The notes under the pieces are model-generated. The model saw only the letters and a program-made list of their open reading frames with translations. It ran no database searches and was not told where the DNA came from. This document shows positions 1 to 15,075 of a stretch of 64,000 nt of DNA, one piece after another; position 1 is the first letter of the stretch, and each line of letters begins with the position of its first letter. Source of the stretch: Macrobrachium rosenbergii (taxonomy: Eukaryota; Arthropoda; Malacostraca; Decapoda; Palaemonidae); the NCBI RefSeq assembly GCF_040412425.1, contig NC_089756.1, positions 1,368,998 through 1,432,997 of the forward strand. Reading direction: 5' to 3'. The position numbers were made by a program, and so were the translations under genes.

Positions 1-22
1 TATATATATATATATATATATA

Positions 23-2092
<2,070 letters not shown>

Positions 2093-4174
2093 GACAGTCT
2101 CCGGTCTACAACGGGGTTCCATTCTGATGATGTGTCGTAAGCTGAAAATCATCGTAAACTGGAAAAATCATCGAAAATCATAAGAAAACCTTACATTTAA
2201 TCCTTCGAGTATCCTTTGGGTATCTTGAAAATGACGTAACCTGCATTTTTATTGAGTCTTTCATAAAAAACCCTCCAAAATTTTACCATTCTACTGTTTT
2301 GAAGCCAGAGAGAGAGACTGCCTCACCACTTATCTACCAGAAAAAAGACTTGGAATTTCACTGAACTACAGTGCTCTCCCATTTTTACTTTAAGTATCAT
2401 CCTACATCAAATATAGCATAAATTATTATCCTATTACTACTGTATTAATCTTTGAAATTATATTATTAATATCTTTTCAAAGTCATCTTAAACATTAGTA
2501 CCCTTTTCCAGCCAGAGAGAGAGAGAGAATGAATTACCACTACGACTTACATTCAGCCATTCTTGTGCTGGCACGGGCAAGAGAGAGAGAGAGAGTGGTT
2601 TATCTCTTTAATCTCTCGAGGAATGTTAATCCATTTCTCTTTACTGCCACTGACAACAATAAAAAATTGGTTTTTTCTTTGCCTTCCAAAGATGTAGGCT
2701 ACTACTGCTTTTACTAAGCATTTTTAAAGCACCATGAACACACACACACACAGTGTACATAGGTAAAGAGACTCAAATTAGCAGTATCTTTTCCTGAGAG
2801 AGCGAAGGGCTGAACTTAGTATCTGTTTATAATATATCTATCCATTTCTCATTCTACCTTTTGGAGAGAGAGCGAGACAGAAATTGATCTGCCCTTAGTC
2901 AGAAACGTCAAGTAATTTGATAGTTCCACCCTCCTCCATAGCTTCAAAGCTTTGGGCAAAAGATAGGATGTGATATTTCTGTTTTTAAAAATTGAAATAA
3001 TTTACTTTGAAACTGCATAAATGTTGTAATTTCAGTATACTGTATTATTATTATTTAATCTTATTAATATTTGAAAATTAGCACTTATTATTAGGTAAGT
3101 CATTTATTTATCATGCAAACATGGTTAGTCATTATCTCCCAAAAGGGAAGAGGGGTTTGTTACAAGTTGTTATTGGCTACTGTCAGTCCTGCTGGCCAGT
3201 AGCGTATCGTCATGGAGAGAGGGGGTTGCTACAAGCTCTGTTATTGGCTACTTATAATCCCCCAAGCCGGTATCGTCATAAGCCTGTGTCAGAGCAATAA
3301 AAATATTGTCACACAAGCGATGATGGGATTTTAGTATATTTTTATGTGTATATACAGTAATCGATATTTCATTGAAGGATATATGCAGTACAGAGAGAGA
3401 TATGGGCGGTTGGCCTTACTAAATCTCAAAAGTGAAATTGTTCATGGAGAGAGAGAGATGGGGGGAGGTTGAATGAAGTGATTGCATAGGTAAGCAGTTT
3501 TATGATTTTATGGGATTTTAATTTAACTTTTATCGATACTTTGCTGTGGTTACTTTAATATTAATATTTTGAAATTAGTAAATAATTTTTTCATCATAAA
3601 AAATGTATTTAGTCTTGAAAATAAAATAAAAATCAGTAATTAGTGACTATTGCTCTATGAAAAAATCCGCAAATGTAAATTTTCTTCCGTCGTATGCGTT
3701 GGACACCAAGTCATCCCAAATATTACCATCGAGAATCATAAGAAAACTTTAATTTTAATCCTTAGGGACTCTTGAAAACAACAAATCCTGCATTTATACT
3801 GAGTTTTTCATAATAAAAACCCTCAAAAATATTGACCATTTTGCTGTTTTGGATGCATATTTCTTCCAATCGTCATCGGACTGGCATCCGAAATACCATC
3901 GAAAATCTTAAGAAAACGTTTCTTACTTTTAATCCTTTGGATGCCTTGAAAACAATTTATCCTGCATTTACATTGAGTTTTTCAACAGAAAACCCTCCAA
4001 AATTGACCATTCTGCCATTCTGGAGCCATATTTCTTCCATCGGACCGGCGTTGTTAGCGTCGTAAACCTGGAGCATGCGTTGTAACCCCAGAAATAATTT
4101 TTTTATGAATATATTTGAAAAACGTCGTAAACTCGGAACGTTGTAAGCCGAGCCCGTCGTAAACTGGAGACTGT
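2093..4174. mobile_element. MITE-like element with cagtctcc termini flanked by TA
   Basis: The left end reads cagtctccggtctacaacgg and the right end, on the other strand, cagtctccagtttacgacgg, with TA outside both, as expected for a Tc1/mariner-type TA duplication. Inside, a block starting around atcgaaaatcataagaaaac occurs at about 2168, 3729 and 3896, so the element contains internal tandem copies. The middle (about 2340-3670) is AT-rich, with short GA and CA runs, and could be a second insertion. No protein is recognisable. A fragment resembling the end also occurs near 16980. Confidence 0.5.
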
Positions 4175-4667
4175 ATATATATAAGCCCTCCTCAGTCTTT
4201 GTGAAAATTCCCCGGAATCCTGATGCAGTCGTAGGACGCCATTACAGGATGGGTCAACGGTCATCTTCTCTCAGACAGAGGAAACCCACCTTCCCCTAGA
4301 AACCCCCCCAAAAGTTCGTTGGGATTTAGCGTCACCTTACCTGCCACCGATTGGCTGATAGGCCAAAGGAGAAGTGCCAGGGCCAATCGTGTCCAGTAGA
4401 GAAGAAATTGGGGGTTGTGAGGTATTACAAGGTGGGAAGATGCCCAAAAAGAAATCCTTTTGTAGGCAGAGAGTTTTTGTTGAGGTTAGGGGAAAGACGT
4501 ACGTCTCCTCGCTGCATCCGACGGGTTCCCCCTCAGCCTCTCTCTCTCTCTCTCTCGTGCTTACTGTAAATTTTAGTTTGCTTAGATACTTGGGCCCTTG
4601 TGTAAGTTTTAAATAATACAGATCATTGTTAAATTTACCCTCTGTGTCTTATTTAAACATGATCCAC
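4175..4667 (+). repeat. Putative 5' LTR remnant of the gypsy element
   Basis: This non-coding stretch upstream of gag has a TATA-like tatatataag at its start and an AATAAT-type motif near the end, and stops at ...gatccaca, a plausible CA terminus. No second copy exists in the window to confirm the borders. Confidence 0.35.
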
Positions 4668-4827
4668 AGTACTGCAGCTGGACCAATGTAAGTCATCCCT
4701 ATGAGAGGTCGGGGTCAGTTTCTGGTGTCAGGTGTGGGGTACTGCTGCGAAGCGCTAATTAATAGTAAATATAGTGAACTGTGGGTCTGCGATCGTGCTA
4801 ATTCAATAACTGTGGAGTGATATTAAA

Positions 4828-5650
4828 TTGAGAACAATGGTGTATAATACAAGAAGCACGAGATTCCACAGGGAAAACAGTGACGAACAAGATGAGAGAG
4901 ACGGTAGGGCGGTAGAAGTTAGTCCGAGAAGGGTTGGGGAGAATAGCGAAATGGATGTAGAAAATGCCTTTGCCCTTTTTAGGGCATTCCTGAAGTGGAG
5001 TCAGCAAGGGGGTGGGAACCCGATGAACGCGAGTGAAACAAACAGTAATACACTGTCGGGAATTTTGAACAGCGGTAGTGCAAATAATGGTTCTACGTCG
5101 GTGGGGAACTGTAGTAGCGGGAAGGGAATGATTGTTCCCGCTCCCTCCGGGATTGCAATGCAACCTCCGACACCTGCCAGCATGGTGCCTTACAATGTGA
5201 TGAAACTTCCCGTGCTGGCATCACACATCCTTGACTTCGATAACTCGAGGCCAAAAGAGGGCTTCATGTCGATCGAAGCCTTCGTTAACAGTGTCCAAGA
5301 GGCCACTAGCGATTGGACCGATGCCCAGAAAATTGCACAGACCGTCACGAAGATGACTGGGTCCACAGCCAAGCCACTAAGGTCATGGAAAAACAGACCT
5401 AAAGATGGCCATCATTCAGACGAGGCCTTATAACACGCTTCACCCTACAAGAAGAGGCCCGGCGAGAGCTATGGGCCAGCTATTCTCCAGCATTAAGAGC
5501 AGGGGAGGGCATCACCGAGTACATCGCCAGACTGTCGGCCGACTATGAAAGTTTGACCTCGGATGCAGAGCACACAGAGGAGGGCAGTGAGAAATTCTGC
5601 AGACAGATATTGGTGAAGACTCTCCCCCCCACCCCCCCTCAGTAGCTGCG
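4828..5650 (+). pseudogene. Gypsy gag (broken)
   Basis: An open frame from the ATG at 4828 runs 201 codons to a stop at 5431-5433. It has a polar N-terminus, a Gly/Asn/Ser-rich middle, then a capsid-like part beginning near VMKLPVLASHI. Capsid-like sequence continues in another frame after the stop (EEARRELWASYSP, then ITEYIARLSADYESL) to about 5650, where a run of C residues precedes further stops. This fits one gag broken by at least one frameshift. Gag would form the particle that packages the RNA. No zinc knuckle was found. Confidence 0.65.
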
Positions 5651-5714
5651 CTGCTGCTCAGCTCTGGGAAGCCCTTGGAGACTACGGTTGACTCAGCCCA
5701 GTTGACATTAGACA

Positions 5715-6170
5715 ATGAGAAACGGCTGCAAGCAGAGAGGATGGTGTGTACCTGTGGAGGGAACAGAACAGACGTCCCCCACCCCTTCTCCCTCTTGCAA
5801 GAGTGGAGATTCAGTTCCTGTTCTTGAAGTGGGGATTGGAACGGGAACATACCATGCCTTGTTGGACAGCGGAGCTTGTGTGTCCCTGATCGAGGAACGC
5901 TTAGTGATGGGCGCTATTATGGCGTCGAAGGGATGTCTGTTGTTAAACACTGCGAGTGGCCATCAGATAATGATCCAGCACATTGTCAACCAGCAGATTT
6001 CCTTAGGTGGCCAAGTCTTGACTCACAAATTCCGTGTTGTACGGACGACTCACATGGAAGGAATTCCCATTATCCTGGGAATTGGCTTTGTGTGGGGTCG
6101 ACGGAGGGGGAGTGGAAGTGTCTATGCCAGTGGGAACTGGGCAGTACCAAAAACTTTACGTCTTGGGTGA
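5715..6170 (+). pseudogene. Gypsy retropepsin-like protease
   Basis: The frame contains HALLDSGACVSLI, the Asp-Ser-Gly active-site loop used by many Ty3/gypsy aspartic proteases, and later IPIILGIGF, matching the conserved hydrophobic-Leu-Gly flap-side motif. It lies directly upstream of RT as expected. The frame changes after about 6100, where another frame takes over toward RT. Confidence 0.7.
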
Positions 6171-7250
6171 GAGGAGACGGTGTGTCAAGGTGGCATGGGC
6201 ATTTAAGGGAGACATAGGATTGGTACCTGCTAGCCCAGAGGTAGGGGAGGTTATTCCTCCCTCCCATCTCTATTCCCTTCCTGTCGTCCCAGCACGAAAG
6301 TTAAAAGAATGTACACTCGTATATATTAATCCCTATAAAAAGTGGGCAGACTTCATGCTGCCAGGAGTCGCTACCATCGTCGGTGGGAAGGGGAATGTAC
6401 CTTTTATTAATGTAAGTAGTAATAGGTTAGAATTAAGTAGTGAGTCTCTTTGTGATTTAGAAGTATGCACCCTTGTAACAGCCGATAACGCAATGTCGGC
6501 CCTGACTACACAGAGTCAAGGTCGCAGTGAACCATGGCTTAGAAGGCTTCTTCAAACAGCTGCCAAGGCAACACCTTTAAATTACCGCAGATGTGTAGGA
6601 GACATAATTGGGGAATACCAAAATGTGATAGCAACTGGAGACGAGCACCCAGGGAGAATTAATAAGTTACCCTTTAGAATAGAGACGGGAGATCATCCCC
6701 CCATTCGCACAAAGCCTTATAGAACTCCTGCATGTCACGAACAAGTAATCGATGAAACAATCAATCAATTGCAAGATCAGGGTATTATTCAAAGAAGCGA
6801 ATCTCCTTGGGCTTCTCCAATTGTTTTAGTTAAGAAGAAAGATGGCTCTCTCAGGTTGTGTGTTGATTATAGGTGAATGAATGCCATTACGAAAGATAAT
6901 GCTTATCCATTGCCCTCGACTTATCCATTGCCCTCAATCGAGGAACTTTTGCTTAAAGTAAGAGAGAGTAAATTTTTCACCACGCTGGATCTCAAGTCGG
7001 GCTACCATCAAATACCCTTAGATGACGAGAGTAAAGAGAAAACGGCCTTTATAGCAAATAATCGGGCATTCGAATATAATTTCCTTCCTTTTGGATTAAA
7101 GAGTACTCCTGCTCATTTTTCACGACAATATCATTGTAATCGGTGCCACAGTAGAGGAGCATATGGCTAACTTGTTAGAAGTTTTAGAAGCATTAAGGTG
7201 CCATGGCATGAATATTAACCTAGATAAATGCCAATTTTTTTCAGGCCAAA
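6160..7250 (+). pseudogene. Gypsy reverse transcriptase with premature stop and catalytic-core deletion
   Basis: Recognisable RT blocks are SPWASPIVLVKKKDGSLRLC, then a TGA stop just after the DYR block (about 6874-6876), then FFTTLDLKSGYHQIPL and EYNFLPFGLKSTPAHF. A small in-frame duplication (tatccattgccctc twice, 6905-6938) lies between. After PAHFS the sequence jumps to the end of the catalytic block: the Tyr-x-Asp-Asp core is reduced to a His-Asp-Asn remnant near 7122, followed by the thumb region in another frame. Roughly 30 residues are gone, so this enzyme cannot work. Confidence 0.8.
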
Positions 7251-7955
7251 GTGGAATTTCTTGGGCACATCATAACTTCCGAAGGCCTTAAGCCTTGTGC
7301 CGATAAGGTCTTAGCAATTAAAGAATTTCCACAGCTTAAACATGCGAAGGATGTAGCCAGTTTTCTCGGACTCGTGGGATATTACCATAAATTCATTAAG
7401 AACTTTGGCCAGATAGTGAGAATGTTAGATACATTAAGGAAGCGACCTGATTTCCAGTGGGGTGAGAAGGAACAAGATGCTTTTCAGAAATTAAAAGATG
7501 CCCTTGTGAGCGACGAACTCTTGGCCTATCCGAGGTTCGATCGACCATTTATTGTGACTACAGATGCGAGTGATATCGCGATCGGAGGAGTAATATCTCA
7601 GATAGACGATGGAGGTAATGAGAGACCAGTTTGTTTTGCATCACGAGCATTAAAAGGGGCAGAGAGAAATTATAGTACTTTCGATCGAGAGGCTTTGGCA
7701 GTCCTGCAGTTGCTGGAGAGACACCGCTATTTTTTATTGGGACATAAAGTAAAGATTCTCACAGACCACAAACCGCTAACGCACCTGTTTAAGAAGAGTG
7801 AGATTTCTAATCGCCAAGCTCGTTTGATTGAGCGAATTCTAGACTTTATCCTAAAAATAGAGCATATTCCAGGCAAAAGTAATAGGGTGGCAGATGCTCT
7901 CTCCAGGAATGTCATACAAGTAACAACACGCGCTGCAAAGCGCAAGGAAGAGTGA
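7251..7955 (+). pseudogene. Gypsy RT connection and RNase H domain
   Basis: The frame begins at the FLGHIITSEGL block of the RT thumb and continues through SFLGLVGYYHKFI into RNase H. RNase H motifs are VTTDASDIAIGGV, STFDREALAV, LTDHKPLTHL and RVADALSRN, in the usual order with the acidic residues present. This is the best preserved part of the element. RNase H degrades the RNA strand during reverse transcription. Confidence 0.88.
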
Positions 7956-8272
7956 CAAAAGAAACCTCGTAATGTAGGTGGCACCGGCGGTGCTGGCACT
8001 GGTGCCAGCAGCGTTACGACGAATGCTAACAGTGACAGTCAATCAGATGGGAGCACGGAGCATAGAAAACGGGAATCTCATGGGCACTCACGGATGAGTG
8101 GGAGTGGCCGGGCCGACAGCAGGATGAATGCAGGTGGAAAAATGATTATATCTCAGTTTAACCAGACCACTGAGCTGGTTAACAGCTCTCCTAGGGCTGG
8201 CCCGAAGGATTAGACTTATGCAGGTGGAACTCTGACGGGGGAGTCCAGAGTAAATGCCCGGAGAATGAAAGT

Positions 8273-9586
8273 GTGGTTGATTCTTTTGGGTGGAGTGTGC
8301 GAGAGTTGGTTGAGAGTCAGGGTTCTGAAGCCTGGATTAACCAAATCAAGGCCTGTGTGAGAGGTGAGAGCAGCAAATTCCCGAGTTCTGTGCGTTTGCG
8401 GAAGGATGAGTTCTTCATTGAGGGAGACGTCTTGTTTTGCAGATATGAGAAAAGGCCCAGTGATATCCGAGCCCGAGTCATCCTTCCTCAAGCTTTAATA
8501 GAGAGAGCCATGCACATGATCCATGTAAACCCTTATGCTGGGCATGTAGGTATAGAGAGATCTCTTAGGAGAGCCCGTGAGCACTTCTGTTGGGTTAGTA
8601 TGCGTAAGGACGTAACTAGATTTGTAAGAAGTTGTCATGTGTGTAATACAATGAAAAGACACAGACATGTGGTACCGAAGGATTGTGGCCTGTGGTACCT
8701 GTGAAATGGGATAGAGTGCATATGGATGTGGTTGGACCACTACCTTCTGGGCAAGGACAACCTAAATAAGACAGCAGGTAAAGTGGCCAAGGCGTTATGT
8801 TCCCTCGTGTGTCAGTTCAGGTGTCCCAGGATGTTGGTTAGTGACAATGGACGCGAATTCATCAATGAGGTGATCCGTGAGTTTACGACTCTAATGCAAA
8901 TAAGGCATGTCACCATCGCGGCTTATCGACTGTCAGCCAATGGGCTAGTTGAGTTCCATAATCGTGAAGTGATCAATATCTTAAGATATCTAATTGAGGA
9001 TCACCCGACTTCGTAGCCGTCTCCGCTGCAGACGGCTGAGCTGGCTATTAACACCGCTTATAACAGCTCAATTAGGGACACCCCTTATTTCCTGATGTTC
9101 TGGCAGGATATTCGATTACCGTACTCAATGGTCTTGGACCCCCAACAGATCCCACTCTATACAGTAGAACAGTACCGGGTTTGGTTTTGTAACATGACCC
9201 GAAGAGTGTTCCAAACTACCCAGCGACTGCTGTTGAGGGCCAATGAAAAGTATCGGGTGCGGTACGATAAACGCTTCCGCACACATGATTCCCCAGTCCA
9301 GGTAGGGGATAGACTCTACCTGAGGAGGCAGCAACTGCCGAAGCACAAGCTCGAACCTGCCTATACAGGACCATATCGTATGAAAGAGATCAAACACACC
9401 ACTGCAGTTATTCAGCACATCCGCATCGGGGCTGTAAGCGAGCAACACCTGTCACACTTGCGTGCAGTGCTTGGGGACAGCCTAATGTTCCACACCAACA
9501 AACTGGTACCTCCCTACCTGGGACTGGATGGGTATTTGGGAGAAGAGCCAGTGGAACCCACAAGCGCGCAGGTGGGGCCATGCTGA
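8273..9586 (+). pseudogene. Gypsy integrase (broken in three pieces)
   Basis: The first piece (8273-8704) holds the HHCC zinc-binding domain, ending with CHVCNTMKRH. The first catalytic Asp lies in HMDVVGPLP near 8722 in a different frame, which then meets a stop. The second Asp is in VSDNGREFI and the Glu in NGLVEFHNRE in the 8726-9016 frame, which ends at a TAG. The last piece (9095-9586) is the C-terminal domain, with VQVGDRLYLRR and a GPYRM motif. All three catalytic acids are recognisable, but frameshifts and stops separate them. Confidence 0.85.
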
Positions 9587-10075
<489 letters not shown>

Positions 10076-10080
10076 ATATA

Positions 10081-10299
10081 TCACAAATCAACATTCTCTG
10101 AACATTACCAAAAGCATGGCAACAGAATCCAGTACACGAGTTAACACAGGTAACCTATTCCATAATCCCCAGCGGATCCAAGTGGGGGGCACCTGGGCAC
10201 ATGCCCCCACCATGAAAAGTAATGATAAAATAATAATATTGAGGATTTATATGACATAAATAGATATAAAAATGGGAAAACAAAAAATTGTATATATAC
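10081..10299. other. Unclassified unique sequence
   Basis: Contains agcggatccaagtggggggc near 10172. A short inverted match, ggatccgct, appears at 10606-10614 beyond the next TA tract, so both may be parts of one short element. No gene is seen. Confidence 0.3.
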
Positions 10300-10305
10300 T
10301 ATATA

Positions 10306-10599
<294 letters not shown>

Positions 10600-10829
10600 T
10601 TTTCTGGATCCGCTAGTGTCCATAATGAAAGCCAGCACATACGAACTTTCCCCTTTCCCCCCCAAAAACAGTGACAACGGGTGGAAACACCCTTCTTTCC
10701 CCTTCCCAACCCCTACCCCACCCAAAGAACCCCCAGTTCTTACCCCGTTGTAATCAGGAAAGACTCCACGTCCGAATCAGGCTTCACGAAGGGCTCTCTA
10801 AGCAGATTCTCCCGCGGCCTTTGGAGTTA

Positions 10830-11971
10830 TGTACTCTATTAGCTAAGAGAATAGAGAGAGTGAGAAAGAAGGGAATAACAGTGAGAGAAGAGAGAATAAC
10901 ACGGTTATCTATTAGAAGGAAGAGACCATGATGATTATAAGCATATAAAAATTTACAGTTTTGCACCAATGCAAAAGACACATGCACGGCTTGCCAGCAT
11001 AGACCCCACATTACGATTACGTACTGCATTAGCCAAGAGAGTGAGAGAGAAGGGAATAAGCGAGAGAGGAGAGACCAACCCTGTTATTCAAGAGAGGGGA
11101 GATGATGATGATGATGATAACTGTAAAGAAAAACAGGTTTTGTACCGAATGCATAAGACGGCTTGTCGCCATAAACTGGCATTACGTAGCCTACTGTATT
11201 AGTTAAGAAGAAAGAAGGGAGAGAGAGAGAGAAAGAAGGGAATAACAGAGAGAGAGGAGAGAATAACCCTGTTATTTATGAGGAGGAAAGAGAGATGATA
11301 ATGATGTGTAAAAAAACAAAGGTTTTGTAGCGAATTCAAATGACACGGCTTGCTTCCATAGACCGACATTGTGTACTGTATCAGCTAAGAAAGAGATAGA
11401 GAGAGAAAGAAGGGAATAACAGCGAGAGAGGAGAGAATAACACTGTTATTTATGAGAGGGAAGAGAGATGATGATAAGTGTATGAAAATACAGGATTTGT
11501 AGCGAATGCAACAGAAGTCACGGTTTGCCGCCATACACCGCCCCAGACCAACATTACGTACTGTATTGGCTAAGAAGAGAGAGCGAGAGAAGGGAATAAC
11601 AGTGAGAAAAAAGAGAATAACACTTATTTATGAGAGGGTAAAGAGAGATGATGGTGGTAAGTTTATAAAAAATACAGGATTTGTACCGAATGCAAAAGCA
11701 TGCACACGGCTTGCCGCCATAGATCACCGACATTACATATTGCATATAGTATTAGCCTCGAGAAGAGAGAGAGCGAGAAAGGGGAATGACAGAGAGAGGA
11801 TGGAATAACACTGTTATTTATGAGATGGAAAGATGCGATAGTGATGATAAGTGTAAAAAAAAAAAAAAAAAAAGTTTTGCAGTGAATGCAGACACTGCTT
11901 AGCTTACCACTATAGACCGACATTACGTAGTATCAGCTAAGAGGAAAGAGTGAAAGAAGAAAATAATAGAG
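10830..11971. repeat. Tandem array of about 180 bp purine-rich units (left part)
   Basis: Units carry the landmarks ggcttgcc, a GA-rich run, gggaataacag and gatgatgat in constant order. The ggcttgcc-like landmark recurs near 10986, 11161, 11349, 11524, 11708 and 11898, giving spacings of about 175-190. The units are diverged. The array is interrupted at 11972 by an LTR-like insertion and continues after it. Confidence 0.8.
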
Positions 11972-12672
11972 TGTCGGGAAAAAATTGGATCCGTTTTTTC
12001 CCGACAATCCATTACAACGTTCAGGATATACGAACATACGGGAGAAGCGGGCGGCCGAGTTCGTGGTTCTCATTTATGTATAAGTATGTTCAAGAAAAAT
12101 TCTTGTCATTCGGTTTGACTGCATAGGAAGTGTTGTAAATATTACAAGAGCTTTCTTTTGATGCTTAAAAATAAAATTTGGATGAATTGACCAATGCAGA
12201 ATCTTTGAGTGGCAATGCGAAGTGACATGCAAAAGTGACACTCTCCCTCTTTCTCCCTGGGTACTACCACCAGAGGTAGGCTCATGTAATCATAGTGCCT
12301 CTCAGCCGAATAACCGGTTTTGTTGTAGAGTCCGTGAGGTGTTCGCTTCTAATCACTTTGCATTTTTGTCTTCCGAGGCTTAGTGGAGTTCATGTTCAGT
12401 CAAAGTGTAGTCTGATGATTCAGAAATAAGATTTATGAGAAATTGTAACTTTCTGAGGCCGATGAGTTGTGTGCCTTGTAGCCGACCACTTGGTCCTTAA
12501 GGTATATTAAATTTTCAGTCTAATTTTGTAATAAACTGTAAAAAAAAACCAACAGATTCTTGCTGGACCTTCTGTTGGATGTTTGCGGATTTTTGCCTTT
12601 CAGGCCAGGTTATCCCGAGTCAACTGACATCTCGACTCAGAACTAGTGCGTTAGAGGTAAAAATTCCCGACA
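11972..12672. mobile_element. LTR-like 701 bp insertion inside the tandem array
   Basis: The insertion starts TGTCGGGAA and ends TTCCCGACA, so it has TG...CA ends and short inverted termini. It carries an AATAAA-type signal (gtaataaactg, near 12530) and no open frame. Array units resume on the right side. The left end also forms a small hairpin, because tgtcgggaaaaaa is followed nine bases later by its complement. A solo LTR is the likeliest reading; a MITE is possible. Flanks share only gag, so a target duplication is unclear. Confidence 0.5.
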
Positions 12673-13030
12673 GAGTAAAGAATAACACTTGTGATATTTA
12701 TGAGAGGTGAAGAGATGATGATGATAATTGTATAAAAAATAACAGATATTGAAGCAAATGCAAAAGAAGATACACGGCTTGCCGTCATAAACCACCATAG
12801 ACTGACACTACTTACTGTAGCCTATTAGCCGAGAACAAAGGGGGAGATAGAAAGGAGGGAATAACAGCTAGAGACGAAACAATAACATTGCCATTCATGG
12901 GAGGGGAAGAGACGATGATGATGATAATGATGCGCGTAAAAAAAAAAAAAAAGAGACAGGTTTTGCAGGGAATTTAAAAGAAGACACACTGCTTGCCGCC
13001 ACATAAACGAATACCATGACATAGACTAAC
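12673..13030. repeat. Tandem array of about 180 bp units (right part)
   Basis: Two further units, with the ggcttgcc-like landmark near 12775 and 12971, continue the array after the inserted element. Confidence 0.7.
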
Positions 13031-13226
13031 ATCCGACAGAAGAATTCGTTGAATCGAAAGCTTATAATGCTTAATGTAGCCTATTTGCTCTTGTTCTCAC
13101 AAGTAGCATTTAACCTCTGGAAATGAAAAGCTTAATCAACAGTGATGTGATGACGGATTCAAGGACTGAATTTTGGAAAGATTGTGATTCATCGATTTAG
13201 GATTTTGGATTTCCAGAAGGCATAAA

Positions 13227-13313
<87 letters not shown>

Positions 13314-13523
13314 TTACAGTAGCATATAAAGAAATATATTTGGCAAAGATTACACGTTCAAAATTGGATTTTTGAAGTATTACAACTTACCTGAAAGACT
13401 GTGCGACTTAATGAATAAATTTCAAATTCGTTTCACCAACAGTAAAAAGTACACAAAAGGAAATTAAAAATTGACGACAGTTTCATTTCAGGACATGTTT
13501 ACTTACACCTACACACCGAACAG

Positions 13524-13579
<56 letters not shown>

Positions 13580-13822
13580 CATACAGTATATATATATATA
13601 TACACTGACTGTATTACATGTTAGAAAAAACAAAAAACATTTGTACAACGTTCATATTGGCATTGCTGATGGCGGTCATAATTTTCTGTCTGATTTTTTA
13701 AGCAAATTAATCTGAGGAGTGTGAAATTGAATTTTGGATTTGAATTAAAATACGTTTCATAAATAAACAATGCCTCTTACAGTAGTGTACTTAAATACAT
13801 AGTACACACACACACACACACA

Positions 13823-13903
<81 letters not shown>

Positions 13904-14636
13904 ATACGTGTGTGAGTGTGCGTGTATGTGTGCAGTGTGGTATTCGATTACTGTTTGGAATAACATACTTTACAAATGGTATATACAAATGAATGCCCTT
14001 TTTAGTCCCAGCCTTGAAGAAATTGAGAAAAAGGTGAAAGGAATAAATAGTGGGAATCTTAGTGTCAAAGTAATGCTTATAAATAGATAGAGAGAGAGAG
14101 AGGGAGGGGGGAGCCACAACCTCGGCGTCTCAACCTTCTTGTGAGTTGGAAGCAGAGAGAGAGAGGGCGTATTTTTTCTTCTTCTTCCTCTCTGTAGGTC
14201 TTCGCAGCTCTGGGAAAAGTAATCAAGTTTTTAAATTGGAGACTGTGTTCGTCCCAAAAGGAAGACGCAGAAGTGGCACATTCCCGACTTCCGCCAGATA
14301 GGTTGGAAGATGCTCTCGGAATTGCCTTAAATATTTGACGGACTTGGGGTGGGTTTTAAATTTGCCTCTCATTATGAACGTTCCTGCTTCTTTTGCTGTC
14401 TGGTTTTCATAAGCTCTTCCTCCTGTTCTTCTTCTTCTTCTTCTTATGTTATTTTTCTTGCATCTTGTGTTTTTGTTTTTGTTGGCGACTGCAGACTTGC
14501 TAGAGGAGGGTATTATAGCTCTCTTTGGGCTTGTTCTAAATGGTTGGCGTCGATTCTCAAACTCGACCTCATTGTTTTTAGTTTTCCATCGCGATTTCTC
14601 GACTGATTTATGGAATGGAATCAAATAATATTTATA
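13031..14636. other. Intergenic stretch with three (TA)n tracts
   Basis: (TA)n tracts at 13231-13310, 13529-13574 and 13825-13890, CA/GT-rich borders, and a CTT-rich patch near 14400-14445. The frames that appear here are low-complexity or lack any recognisable domain. No gene is supported. Confidence 0.6.
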
Positions 14637-15075
14637 CCTCAGGCCAAGCGCTTGGACCTATGAGGTCATTCAGTGCTGAAAGAGTGTAACAGGAGGAAAC
14701 CCTCGCAGTTTCACTAAGAAACAATTATGAGGAGAGGGTGGAAAGTACGATGGAAGAAAGAGAATATTAACGGAGGTACAGAAAAGGGAATGAAAGGGGT
14801 TGTAGCTGCGGGGCGAAGGAACGATGCACAGAACCCAAAGTAATGCAGACAGTGCACCGCGTGAGATACACTGACGTCATTACCCTCCTACGGGGTTAAT
14901 TGATTTGTGAAAGTCAGATGGAAAAGACAAAGCACTGAGACACTTCAGCCATTCAGCGCTTAAAGACAGTAAAAAGAGGGAGTTGGAGTGGCTGGACAGC
15001 AAGATGAAAAAGAAATGAAGCAGGAATGGAGGTGAAGCAAAATGCTTAAAAGGGATATTGCTAACAATCATTAGT
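14637..15075 (+). repeat. SINE-like dispersed repeat (two partial copies)
   Basis: The first copy (14637-14897) has landmarks gacctatgaggtcattcag, aacaggaggaaaccctc, gatggaagaaagagaatat, gaaaggggttgtagc and cctcctacggg. The same landmarks in the same order occur at 58709-59022 and partly at 22250-22530. A second partial piece (about 14930-15075) shares gttggagtggctgga with the 22 kb copy. It resembles short repeats common in decapod genomes, which I recall but cannot verify here. Confidence 0.7.

Noticed and set aside
14223..14624. Minus-strand 133-codon frame with a run of Arg
   Set aside because: The Arg run comes from a CTT-rich patch, and the rest has no domain or plausible splice context.
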